Position numbers and translations under genes: made by a program. From positions 124,001 through 188,000 of the forward strand of contig NZ_CAJXWX010000001.1 of assembly GCF_913062585.1 (NCBI RefSeq): 64,000 bases of DNA, given 5' to 3'. The DNA comes from an uncultured Sphingomonas sp. (GTDB taxonomy: Bacteria; Pseudomonadota; Alphaproteobacteria; Sphingomonadales; Sphingomonadaceae). The notes below the pieces were generated by a model. The model ran no database searches. It had not been told where the DNA came from and was given only the letters and a program-made list of their open reading frames with translations. Shown here piece after piece: positions 7,066-14,625 of this stretch; positions within the stretch are counted from its first letter, which is position 1; each line of letters begins with the position of its first letter.

Positions 7066-8490
7066 TCAAGGACGCAACGGCCCCCAGGCAGGGTCCGATC
7101 CGTCAAGCGGGGTCGGAATCCGCCGCTCGTTGACGCCGGTCAGGTCGACCATCCACACATCCGCCTTGCCCGACGCGCCCTGCGTCGAACGCTGGAAGGT
7201 GATGACCCGGCCATTGGGCGACCAGCTGGGTCCTTCGTCCTGCCAGCTGTTGGTCAGCAGCTTTTCGGCCCCGCCCGACGGATTCATGATGCCGATGCGA
7301 AACGCGCCGCCCAGCTTGGTGAAAGCGATCAGGTCGCCGCGCGGGCTCCAGACCGGGGTCGCATAACGACCGCCGCCAAAGCTGATCCGCTGCTGGTTCG
7401 ATCCATCGGCGTTCATCACGTAAATCTGCTGCCCGCCCGAGCGGTCGCTCTCGAACACGATCTTGGAGCCATCGGGCGAATAGCTGCCGCCGGTGTCGAT
7501 GCCGGGCGCGTTGGTCAGCCGCTGCGGCGTGCCCCCTTGCGCCGACACGCGGTAGATGTCGGTATTGCCCGCCTGCGCCATCGAGAACAGGATCCAGCGG
7601 CCATCGGGCGAGAAGCGCGGCGCGAAGGTCGTCGCGGCGTTCTGCACCACCAGACGCTGGCGCCCCGATCCGATGTCATAGACATAGATGGCAGGCCGCT
7701 TGTCGACATAGGACATGTAGACGATCGACTGCTGGTTCGGCGCGAAGCGCGGGGTTAGCACGATCGACTGGCCGTTGGTCAGGAAACGGTGGTTCGCGCC
7801 GTCCTGGTCCATGATCGCCAGCCGCTTGATCCGCCGCGCCTTTGGCCCGGTTTCGGAGACATAGACGATGCGGCTGTCGAAATAGGGGCCTTCGCCGGTC
7901 AGCTTGGTATAGATGGTGTCGGCGCACTTATGCGCCGCGCGCCGCCAGTCGCCGGGGGACACGACAAAGCCCTGCCGCGCCAGCTCGCTCTTGGCCAGCA
8001 CGTCATAGAGATAGCAGCCGACCGTCAGCGTCCCGTCGCCATTGGCACGGACATAGCCCTGGACCAGCGCCTGCGCGCCGGTGCCGTTCCAATAGTCGAA
8101 GGCGGGCGCGGTCACTTCCGGGAACGACACGGTGCGCAGCTGCGCAGGCGGCACGGGGGTGAAGAGGCCCGAATTGCGCAGGTCGTTGGTGATGATCTTC
8201 GACAATTCCTGCCCGACGACATCGGTCGTGCCCGCCGGGGTCTGTTCCACCGCGCTGGTCGGCATCGCCGGGATGGCGATCGGCATCGGCGCGGAGATGC
8301 CGCCCTCGACATCGACGACCAGCCCTTCCTGGCCGTTCGCAGGCGCTGCTGCGGGCTGTTGTCCGGCGGCGGGGGCCGGCGCCGCCGCCTGATCCTGGGG
8401 CGCGGGCACGTCCTGCGCCCCCACGGCACTGGCCGCCAGCGCCAGCGTGAGCGTGAGCGTGAGCGGCAGAGTCAGCAGGGAACGGGGCAT
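7066..8490 (-). CDS. tolB: Tol-Pal system periplasmic protein TolB
   Basis: The protein is about 474 residues with a signal peptide (MPRSLLTLPL to SAVGAQ). A long Ala/Pro/Gln linker follows, then the TolB N-terminal domain and a six-bladed beta-propeller with typical blade motifs (FAPNQQSIVYMSY, RFSPDGRWILFSM, YSPDGSKIVFESD, WSPNGRVITFQ). TolB links Pal and TolA at the septum. The ATG at 8490 is preferred because GAGGA lies eight bases upstream; ATG 8496 and TTG 8505 are alternatives. The signal-peptide DNA contains a GTGAGC hexamer repeated in tandem (8444-8466), encoding alternating Leu and Thr. Confidence 0.96.
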   Translation of the reverse strand: MPRSLLTLPLTLTLTLALAASAVGAQDVPAPQDQAAAPAPAAGQQPAAAPANGQEGLVVDVEGGISAPMPIAIPAMPTSAVEQTPAGTTDVVGQELSKIITNDLRNSGLFTPVPPAQLRTVSFPEVTAPAFDYWNGTGAQALVQGYVRANGDGTLTVGCYLYDVLAKSELARQGFVVSPGDWRRAAHKCADTIYTKLTGEGPYFDSRIVYVSETGPKARRIKRLAIMDQDGANHRFLTNGQSIVLTPRFAPNQQSIVYMSYVDKRPAIYVYDIGSGRQRLVVQNAATTFAPRFSPDGRWILFSMAQAGNTDIYRVSAQGGTPQRLTNAPGIDTGGSYSPDGSKIVFESDRSGGQQIYVMNADGSNQQRISFGGGRYATPVWSPRGDLIAFTKLGGAFRIGIMNPSGGAEKLLTNSWQDEGPSWSPNGRVITFQRSTQGASGKADVWMVDLTGVNERRIPTPLDGSDPAWGPLRP

Positions 8491-8501
8491 AAACATGGTC
8501 C

Positions 8502-8885
8502 TCAACCCGGGAGTCTGAAACGAAGCGTAAAGTCGCTCCAGCCGCCGGGCGCGTCATAAAGCGCCGGAGGCATGTCGCGTAATGGACAGTTTCTGAAAAT
8601 TGTCGTCAACTGGTCGTCGATCCGCGCGGCATAGGCCGCATTGCTCGCGTCGACACCGGCGTGATCCAGGAACACCGGCGGTCCGGCGACCATGCCGTCG
8701 CGACGATAATGCAGGCGAATCGTGACCCGAATCCGTTCCGCGCCGGGGCCGGGATTGACCACCTGGTCGGCGCAGGGCTGAACCTGGTGCAGGACCCGTG
8801 TCGCGATCCGCATCGCTTGCGCCTGCGCTTCGGAAGCAGGCGCCCCCGCCTGGGCGGCCGACCAGAGGAGAGGCGGGAGCATCAT
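8502..8885 (-). CDS. Exported stand-alone TolA C-terminal-domain paralogue
   Basis: The 127-residue product has a short hydrophobic leader (MMLPPLLWSAAQAGA). The remainder is homologous to the last ~110 residues of the adjacent TolA. Shared blocks include VQPCA, QVNPGPGAERIRV, GVD with regularly spaced residues, CPLR/CSPLR, LYD-P-GW, FTL and a terminal LPG. It lacks the membrane anchor and Pro-rich arm of TolA. The start lies two bases after the tolA stop, and the gene runs to within about 11 bases of the tolB start, so it is a genuine operon member. A role binding TolB, Pal or TolA in the periplasm is inference. Confidence 0.85.
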   Translation of the reverse strand: MMLPPLLWSAAQAGAPASEAQAQAMRIATRVLHQVQPCADQVVNPGPGAERIRVTIRLHYRRDGMVAGPPVFLDHAGVDASNAAYAARIDDQLTTIFRNCPLRDMPPALYDAPGGWSDFTLRFRLPG

Positions 8886-8887
8886 CC

Positions 8888-9892
8888 TCAGCCCGGCAGC
8901 TTGTAGATCAGCGTGAAATTGCGCCAGCCATTGGGAACGTCATACAGCTCCTTGGGCAGGCCCCGCAGCGGCGAGCAGCCCTTGAACGTCGCAATGGCGA
9001 GGGCGTCGACACGGTCGACATAGCGTTCATTGTCGCCATCGACGCCGCTATGCCCGGTCACGCGCGGTTCGGCGGCCAGGCTGCCGTCCGGATTGATGTG
9101 CAGGTTGATCTTCACCCGAATGCGCTCGGCGCCCGGGCCGGGATTGACCTGGCGATTGGCGCAAGGCTGGACCTGCCGCTTGATCGCCGAGGCGATGTTG
9201 GCGGCTTCGGCGGCCCCCATCTTCGCCGCGGGTGCGGCCTGCGACCGGGACGGCGACGGGTCGGCCGACAGCCCCTTCAGGAAGTCCGCGCCCAGATGCG
9301 ATCCGCGCGGCCGGGTCGTATGCGCCGTCTCGCTCTTGCCCTCTCCGCGCGCTGCGGTGGTCGGCTTCGGCGTCGCCGCGGGCTTGGCCTCCGACCGGGT
9401 CGGGCGGGCCGGCGCGGTGTGCGTCGGCTTGGCCTCGTGCACCGGCTTTGGCGGCGTGGGTTTTGCGGCGGGCTTGGGTTGCGGTTTCGGCCGTTCCACC
9501 GGCTTGGGCTGCGGCTTCGGCACCGGGCGCGGCTCGGGCTTGGGCGCCGGTTCGGGTTTCGGCTCCGGCTTGGGCTTGGGTTGCGGTTGCGGTTTCGGCT
9601 GCGGCGCCGGGGGTGGCGGCGCAGGCTGGGGTTCGGGTTCAGCCTCGACCGGCTCGGGCGGCGCGGCATCTTCCGGCGCCCCCTCTTCGGGCGCGACCGA
9701 CTGGGCCGCCTGCTGGTTGGGCGTCGGGGAGGCGGCCTCCAGCGCGACATCCTTTACCAGCGAGATGTCGATCGGCGTGACCTTCAGCTTCTCCGGATTC
9801 GGCGTCGACAGAAAGCCGACCGACAACAGGCCGAACAGGACGACATGTCCCGCGACCGCGATCGCCAGTCCGGTCCGTTCCCCACGCTCCAT
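8888..9892 (-). CDS. tolA: TolA / TonB-like energy-transducing protein
   Basis: The 334-residue protein has a single N-terminal membrane anchor (about residues 9-28, with the SHLS-like His in VAGHVVLFG). A long linker of alternating Pro/Lys/Glu follows (PKPQPQPKPKPEPKPEP), more TonB-like than the Ala-rich helix of enterobacterial TolA. The folded C-terminal domain (about 220-334) has VQPCANRQVNPGPG and ends TLIYKLPG. It spans the periplasm and couples TolQR proton flow to the TolB-Pal complex. Its ATG overlaps the tolR stop by one base. Confidence 0.93.
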   Translation of the reverse strand: MERGERTGLAIAVAGHVVLFGLLSVGFLSTPNPEKLKVTPIDISLVKDVALEAASPTPNQQAAQSVAPEEGAPEDAAPPEPVEAEPEPQPAPPPPAPQPKPQPQPKPKPEPKPEPAPKPEPRPVPKPQPKPVERPKPQPKPAAKPTPPKPVHEAKPTHTAPARPTRSEAKPAATPKPTTAARGEGKSETAHTTRPRGSHLGADFLKGLSADPSPSRSQAAPAAKMGAAEAANIASAIKRQVQPCANRQVNPGPGAERIRVKINLHINPDGSLAAEPRVTGHSGVDGDNERYVDRVDALAIATFKGCSPLRGLPKELYDVPNGWRNFTLIYKLPG

Positions 9893-10350
9893 CAGCGGGC
9901 GCCCGCCCCCTCTGCCGGTCCGCCCTCGACCGTGACGAGCGACACGCGGTTCAGCCCGGCGCGGTTCAGCTCGCCCATCACGCGCATTACCCGGCCATAG
10001 TCCAGCGCGCGGTCGGCGCGCAGATAGACTTGCGGCACCTGGCCGTCGGGGCCTTTGCGCGCCGCGATCGCATCGAGCCGCGCTGGCAGGTCGCCCTCGG
10101 TGATCTCGTCATCGTTCAGGAACATCCGCCCCTGCTGGTCGATGGCGATCTGTTCGGGCTTCTGCTCCTGGTCCAGCGCCTTGGCGCGGCTGTCGGGCAG
10201 GTTCACCGGCACGCCGCTGGTCAACAGCGGCGCCGTCACCATGAAGATGATGAGCAGCACCAGCATCACGTCGACCAAGGGCGTGACGTTGATGTCCGCC
10301 ATCGGCGCGCGGCGGCCCCGGCCGGAGCGGGAGGGAAGGTTCATGGCCAT
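9892..10350 (-). CDS. tolR: Tol-Pal system proton channel subunit TolR
   Basis: The 152-residue ExbD/TolR-family protein carries the signature INVTPLVDVMLVLLIIFMV in its only membrane helix, including the Asp needed for proton transfer. The periplasmic domain follows (LPDSRAKAL, YLRADRALDYGRVMRVMGEL). It forms the motor with TolQ and drives TolA. The gene starts 13 bases after tolQ and shares its stop with the tolA start. Confidence 0.97.
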   Translation of the reverse strand: MAMNLPSRSGRGRRAPMADINVTPLVDVMLVLLIIFMVTAPLLTSGVPVNLPDSRAKALDQEQKPEQIAIDQQGRMFLNDDEITEGDLPARLDAIAARKGPDGQVPQVYLRADRALDYGRVMRVMGELNRAGLNRVSLVTVEGGPAEGAGAR

Positions 10351-10363
10351 CGCCGCTACCCCT

Positions 10364-11056
10364 TCAACGCGCCTGGTCGAGCTGGCGGCTGAGCGTGGTG
10401 TGGAAGCCGTCGGCGAAGCGGTTCAGCGACGCCTCCACCCGGTTCACGCCGTGGCTGAAGCGGTTATAGGCGATCACCGCCGGGATGGCGGCGAACAGGC
10501 CGATGGCGGTGGCGAACAGCGCCTCCGAAATGCCCGGCGCCACGACCGCCAGCGAGGTGTTCTGCGCCTGCGCGATGCCGGTGAAGCTGCGCATGATGCC
10601 CCAGACGGTGCCGAACAGCCCGACAAAGGGTGCTACCGAGCCGACCGTCGCCAGCACGTTCAGCCGGTCCGACAGCTTGTCGATCTCGCCCGCGACCGCC
10701 GATCCCATCGCGGTGGCCAGCCGCTCGCGCGTGCCGTCGCGGTCGATATGCCCGCCCGCGGTCGAGCGCCGCCATTCCTGCACGCCAGCCGAAAAGACCC
10801 GCGCCGAGGGAAGCTCGTTGTCCTGCTCCATCCGGTGAAAGGCGTCGATATCCTCGGCCTTCCAGAAATCGCGCTCGAACCGGGTCATGCCCTTCTTCGT
10901 GCGCACCAGCTTGCGCGAAAAGGCGATGATGATCGCCCAGGTCCAGATGCTGGCGAGCAGCAGCCCGATCATCACGATCTTCACCACCCAGTCGGCGTGG
11001 ATGAACAGGGCGACGGGCGACAGCGTGGCGGCATCCATGTTGAAGACGGGATTCAT
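10364..11056 (-). CDS. tolQ: Tol-Pal system proton channel subunit TolQ
   Basis: The 230-residue MotA/TolQ/ExbB-family protein has three membrane helices ([16 protein letters not shown], the [17 protein letters not shown] region and [19 protein letters not shown]). These include the conserved Thr and Pro positions of the proton path. The ATG at 11056 overlaps the ybgC stop as ATGA, which fixes the start. It is the second gene of the operon. Confidence 0.97.
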   Translation of the reverse strand: MNPVFNMDAATLSPVALFIHADWVVKIVMIGLLLASIWTWAIIIAFSRKLVRTKKGMTRFERDFWKAEDIDAFHRMEQDNELPSARVFSAGVQEWRRSTAGGHIDRDGTRERLATAMGSAVAGEIDKLSDRLNVLATVGSVAPFVGLFGTVWGIMRSFTGIAQAQNTSLAVVAPGISEALFATAIGLFAAIPAVIAYNRFSHGVNRVEASLNRFADGFHTTLSRQLDQAR

Positions 11057-11523
11057 GGGTGTTGGGTGTCCCCCTGCCAGACAAGGCGTTGGTAGATGGC
11101 GATCCAGTCGGCGGGCTGCCGACGCGGGCGGCCGTTCGGACCCACCCATGCGACGGTGACCATGGCCTCGGTCAGCTTGACCGTGCCGCACCTGACTGTC
11201 TGATGAATGACGACGCGAACCGCACTGACCTCGATCAGTCTGGACTCGACGACCAGGTCGTCGTCGAGCCGCGCCGAGGCGGCATAGCGGATGGCGATGT
11301 CGGTGACGGCATAGGCACCCTGCCCCGCCTCATGTGCGGCGCGCTGGTCGATCCCGGCCACGCGCAGCATATCGGAGCGCGCACGCTCCATATAGCGCAG
11401 GTAATTGGCGTGATAGACCACGCCCGACAGGTCGGTATCCTCGAAATAGACGCGCACCGCAAAGCGATGCTCGTGCCCCTCGAAGCGGCCGCCCTTCGGC
11501 TGGTCGTCGTCCGTCACCGTCAT
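11053..11523 (-). CDS. ybgC: Tol-Pal system-associated acyl-CoA thioesterase
   Basis: The 156-residue hotdog-fold protein has the 4-hydroxybenzoyl-CoA thioesterase signature [20 protein letters not shown] at about residues 26-45, with the catalytic Asp and the following His. YbgC hydrolyses acyl-CoA or acyl-ACP thioesters and is the usual first gene of tol-pal operons. The ATGA overlap with tolQ shows translational coupling. The 95-bp gap upstream is shared with the divergent membrane protein/XRE operon. Confidence 0.94.
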   Translation of the reverse strand: MTVTDDDQPKGGRFEGHEHRFAVRVYFEDTDLSGVVYHANYLRYMERARSDMLRVAGIDQRAAHEAGQGAYAVTDIAIRYAASARLDDDLVVESRLIEVSAVRVVIHQTVRCGTVKLTEAMVTVAWVGPNGRPRRQPADWIAIYQRLVWQGDTQHP

Positions 11524-11588
11524 GGTGACTGCCCGTTAACCGATCCGTCCGGGGGAAGGAAGGCACTTGCGCACCTGTCACCTACGGG

Positions 11589-11598
11589 TTACATGTAA
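11589..11598. promoter_or_regulatory. Candidate operator for the XRE regulator
   Basis: TTACATGTAA is a perfect 10-bp palindrome. GGTTAC occurs immediately left of its centre and again at 11605-11610, just before the AGGAGG ribosome site. Its place in the leader of the membrane protein/XRE operon suggests autoregulation. Binding is not shown by sequence alone. Confidence 0.45.
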
Positions 11599-11618
11599 TC
11601 TATAGGTTACAGGAGGTC

Positions 11619-12044
11619 GTGATAAATCTCGTCGAAAAGGCCGAACGCAAGAGCCGTGCTCGGGCGATCCTCTTCTATCTGCTGGCCTTGAGCCTGCTGG
11701 CCTCGACCATCCTGACGATCGCCACCGGGCATGACGACATCAAGCGGCTTCTCCCCTGGTTCGCCATGATCGGAGCCGCCGCCTTGAACCTGACCGGCCT
11801 GCCGTTTCGCTGGAGCGGGTGCGGCCCGGTCGCCCGATTGATGAACGACGAGACGACCCGCGACCATCGTCGGTCGAGCTTCGAAGCCGGTTTCTGGGCC
11901 ATGATCGTCGCGGCGGCGGCGGCGATCACGGTCTCGACCGCCAAGCCGCTGGGTGCGGTGGCGCTGGGCAGGATCACCATCACCGCCGGACTGATCGCCG
12001 CGCTGATCGCCTTCGCCACGCTGGAGCTGCGCGCCAGCCGATGA
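11619..12044 (+). CDS. Small integral membrane protein paired with an XRE regulator
   Basis: The 141-residue protein begins with GTG two bases after AGGAGG. It has a short basic N terminus and four hydrophobic helices at about 15-35, 45-62, 88-105 and 112-132 (AILFYLLALSLLAST, GLIAALIAFATLELR). I do not recognise a named family; the architecture fits the small four-helix membrane proteins often coupled to short XRE regulators. It ends with an ATGA overlap into the regulator gene, so the two are translated together. A sensor or immunity-like role is only a guess. Confidence 0.75.
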   Translation: MINLVEKAERKSRARAILFYLLALSLLASTILTIATGHDDIKRLLPWFAMIGAAALNLTGLPFRWSGCGPVARLMNDETTRDHRRSSFEAGFWAMIVAAAAAITVSTAKPLGAVALGRITITAGLIAALIAFATLELRASR

Positions 12045-12247
12045 ACGAGACGCTGGCCAACGACCTGAAGGCCGCGCGCGAGGCGGCCGGGCTGACCCAA
12101 GGCGCACTCGCCGAGGCGATCGGGGTCAGCCGCAAGACGATCAACACGGTGGAGAACGGCGTCTTCCAACCCTCGACCCTGCTCGCGCTCAAGCTCGCGC
12201 GGGCGTTGGGTCGCCCGGTCGAATCGCTGTTCTGGATCGCCGACTGA
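12041..12247 (+). CDS. XRE-family helix-turn-helix regulator, 68 aa
   Basis: The whole protein is one HTH_3 domain: LKAAREAAGLTQGALAEAIG, then VSRKTINTVENG as recognition helix region, then LKLARALGRPVESLFWI. This is the compact YgzD/YozG-like type. It overlaps the preceding membrane-protein gene by four bases. The palindrome upstream of the operon is the natural candidate target. The gene ends three bases before the convergent lipoprotein gene. Confidence 0.9.
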   Translation: MNETLANDLKAAREAAGLTQGALAEAIGVSRKTINTVENGVFQPSTLLALKLARALGRPVESLFWIAD

Positions 12248-12250
12248 TCC

Positions 12251-13048
12251 TTACTGGATCGCGGCCGAATCGACCTTCAGCGACGGGGGATTGATGACCG
12301 GCCGGGTATAGGGCGTGGCGGCGGGCACCGGCTGGCTGGACAGCACCGGACCGCTGGCGGGGGCAACGGGGGCAACCGAGGGGGCTGCGCTGCTTGCGAT
12401 GGTCAGCGGGGCGATGCCCTGCTTCACCGGCACCATGGTGCCGTTGCGCCAGGCGTCATAGGCGCGGAAGAAAGCGATGAAGGGCGCGTTCAGCCGGTCC
12501 AGCCGGGCCGCCGCGCCGCTCTCGAACCCGTCGGCGGGCCCGGTGCTGATGTCGCTCAGCACCTGGTCGGCGGCGGCGCAGAAACCCTTTCGCACCGGCG
12601 TGGTCGAGAAGAAATTGTAGAGCCGCGTCATCGCGTCGTCATAGCGGTCGCGCCAGTCGCCGCCCTGCGACTGATATTCGGCCGAATAACGCTTTTCCGC
12701 CGCCGCCAGCGGAATCCGCTGCACGGTCAGCATGGTATTGTACCGGGTGACGATCTGCCCCTCATCCGCGCCGCGACAGGCCAGCGCGGCGACGTTCAGC
12801 GCCGAGCGCAGATGCCAGATGGTGGCGGCGCTGGTCAGCGAGCGGTTGGGCGTGTCGTAATTGCCGTCGGGCAGCAGGACCGGGATGCGCATCCCCGGCG
12901 TCGCCCCGGGCGGCAGCGGCGCCTTGGCATATTGCGGCTGGGCCGGGACCATCACCGGCGGCGGCGCGACCTTGGCGGTTTCGCGCGCGGCACAGCCCGC
13001 CAATGCCAGGCCGATCGCCAACCCTGATACAATACGCACACTCGCCAT
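12251..13048 (-). CDS. Predicted lipoprotein of unknown function
   Basis: The 265-residue protein has a lipobox (LALAGC at about residues 14-19) after a short basic N terminus, so it should be a membrane-anchored lipoprotein. A Pro-rich linker precedes a helical domain (NVAALACRGADEGQIVTRYN, WRDRYDDAMTRLYNFF, GFCAAADQVLSDI) with two cysteines that could form a disulfide. The tail is Pro/Ala/Val-rich. The ATG at 13048 is preferred because a GAGGATCAGGG stretch precedes it. I do not recognise the family. Confidence 0.75.
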   Translation of the reverse strand: MASVRIVSGLAIGLALAGCAARETAKVAPPPVMVPAQPQYAKAPLPPGATPGMRIPVLLPDGNYDTPNRSLTSAATIWHLRSALNVAALACRGADEGQIVTRYNTMLTVQRIPLAAAEKRYSAEYQSQGGDWRDRYDDAMTRLYNFFSTTPVRKGFCAAADQVLSDISTGPADGFESGAAARLDRLNAPFIAFFRAYDAWRNGTMVPVKQGIAPLTIASSAAPSVAPVAPASGPVLSSQPVPAATPYTRPVINPPSLKVDSAAIQ

Positions 13049-13168
13049 GACCCTGATCCTCGGAAAATCCGCCCCCGGCTGTTGCCCGACGTCATGCCGA
13101 ATCGAGGTTAACACGTCGTAAGCCCTGCGATGAAACGAGGCGTTTGTCAGAGGGTTGGAGGTCGCGTT

Positions 13169-13286
13169 ATTCCTCCCCTGCAAGGGGAGGTGGCAGGGCG
13201 AAGCCCTGACGGAGGGGTGTCACGGCCGGTGGGGACACCCCTCCACCATCCTTCGGATGGTCCCCCTCCCCTTGCAGGGGAGGAAT
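13169..13286. repeat. Family A palindromic repeat (copy A3)
   Basis: The ends are ATTCCTCCCCTGCAAGGGGA and CCCCTTGCAGGGGAGGAAT. Inner blocks GACGGAGGGGTGTC and GGGGACACCCCTCCACC are also inverted. It lies between the lipoprotein start and the 3' end of the monooxygenase gene. Confidence 0.88.
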
Positions 13287-13288
13287 GT

Positions 13289-14326
13289 TCAAGCCGCCCG
13301 TGCAACCAGCGCCGCGGCGGCTTCGGTCATCAGTTGCGCCAGGATGTCGGCGATCGGCTCTTCCTTCGTGACCATGCCGACCGACTGGCCCGCCATGACC
13401 GAGCCATGCTCGACATCGCCCTCGATCACCGCGCGGCGCAGCGCACCGGCCCAGTAATGTTCGATCTGGAGCTGTGCCTCGGCCATCGCGACCTTGCCCT
13501 CGTCCAGCGACTGGGCGACTTCGCGCTGCTTGGCGGTGAACAGTTCGCCGCCCGCGTTCTTGAGCGCGCGAACCGGGATGACCGGCAGGCGCGGGTCGAT
13601 CTGCACGCTCGCCACCGCGTCGCGGGCCGAGGCGCGGATGAACGCCTTCTTGAAGTTCGGGTGAGCGATCGACTCGGTCGCGCAGACGAAGCGCGTGCCG
13701 AGCTGGACGCCCGCCGCCCCCATGTCGAGATAGGCGGCAATCGCCTCGCCCCGGCCGATGCCACCCGCGACGAAGACGGGGACCTGGGTGGCGATCTCGG
13801 GCAGCATTTCCTGCGCCAGCACGCTGGTCGAGACCGGACCGATATGGCCGCCCGCCTCCATCCCCTCGATCACCAGCGCATCGACGCCCGAGCGGATCAG
13901 CTTCTTGGCGAGGCTCAGCGCGGGCGCGAAGCAGATGACCTTGGCGCCGGTCTCCTTGATCGCCTCCAGCGCGCCCTTGGGGGGCAGGCCACCGGCGAGG
14001 ACGACATGGCCGACGCCGTGACGGCCGCACACCGCGATCAGGTCGAACAGCTGCGGGTGCATGGTGATCAGGTTCACGCCGAAGGGGCGCGTGGTCATCG
14101 CCTTGGTCGCGGCGATTTCCGTGTCGAGCAGTTCGGGGGTCATCGCGCCGCAGGCGATCACGCCGAAGCCGCCCGCGTTCGACATGGCGGAGACGAGGTT
14201 GCGCTCCGACACCCAGGACATGGCACCCGCCATGATCGCCATGTCGGCGCCAAGAAAGGCCGCGCCGCGCGCCATGCGGGTGGCGAGACGCTGTGCGCCG
14301 GTGGTGGTGTTGAGGGTGTCGGTCAT
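13289..14326 (-). CDS. Nitronate monooxygenase family protein (FMN-dependent)
   Basis: The 345-residue TIM-barrel protein matches 2-nitropropane dioxygenase/nitronate monooxygenase. Key segments are AGAMSWVSERNLVSAMSNAG, GFGVI, the FMN-binding VEGMEAGGHIGP-like block (VIEGMEAGGHIGPVS) with its His, VFVAGGIGRGEAI and GAAGVQLGTRFV. Members oxidise nitronates such as propionate-3-nitronate; many paralogues have uncertain substrates. The gene stands alone between two repeats. Confidence 0.88.
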   Translation of the reverse strand: MTDTLNTTTGAQRLATRMARGAAFLGADMAIMAGAMSWVSERNLVSAMSNAGGFGVIACGAMTPELLDTEIAATKAMTTRPFGVNLITMHPQLFDLIAVCGRHGVGHVVLAGGLPPKGALEAIKETGAKVICFAPALSLAKKLIRSGVDALVIEGMEAGGHIGPVSTSVLAQEMLPEIATQVPVFVAGGIGRGEAIAAYLDMGAAGVQLGTRFVCATESIAHPNFKKAFIRASARDAVASVQIDPRLPVIPVRALKNAGGELFTAKQREVAQSLDEGKVAMAEAQLQIEHYWAGALRRAVIEGDVEHGSVMAGQSVGMVTKEEPIADILAQLMTEAAAALVARAA

Positions 14327-14367
14327 CGGCGCTCCATGCCGTGGAGCGCGGCGGACGGCAAGATTTG

Positions 14368-14583
14368 GTTCACGCGAAGCCGCGATGCCGCGAAGAAGAA
14401 TGGTTCGCGCAGAGGCGCAGAGGACGCAGAGAGGTTTCGCGCGCGGCAGCGCAATCTCCGCCGCAACAGGCCGTCATTGGAGGGCAAGAATAGCGGCTGG
14501 ATACGCCACCTCCGTGCCCTCCGCGCCTCTGCGCGAACCAACCTTCTTGAAGACGCTTCGCGTCTTCGCGGCTTCGCACGAAC
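14368..14583. repeat. Family D long inverted repeat
   Basis: About 215 bp form nested inverted arms. The outer pair is GTTCACGCGAAGCCGCGA and CGCGGCTTCGCACGAAC. The inner pair is GGTTCGCGCAGAGGCGCAG with CTCCGCGCCTCTGCGCGAAC. The unpaired centre has no gene. It fills the gap between the start of the monooxygenase gene and the 3' end of lysC. Confidence 0.8.
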
Positions 14584-14588
14584 AAGAG

Positions 14589-14619
14589 CCCCCTCCCCAA
14601 GCCGAACCCAGGGAGGGGG
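14589..14619 (-). terminator. Possible stem-loop at the 3' end of lysC
   Basis: CCCCCTCCCCAAGC and its partial inverse GGGAGGGGG flank a short loop just after the lysC stop. There is no U-run, so it is either a weak terminator or an mRNA-end hairpin. Confidence 0.4.
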
Positions 14620-14625
14620 AAGCCT

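Noticed and set aside
14368..14583. Possible tRNA or structured RNA in the family D element
   Set aside because: There is no cloverleaf or anticodon arm pattern; the structure is explained by long inverted arms shared with a known style of dispersed repeat.
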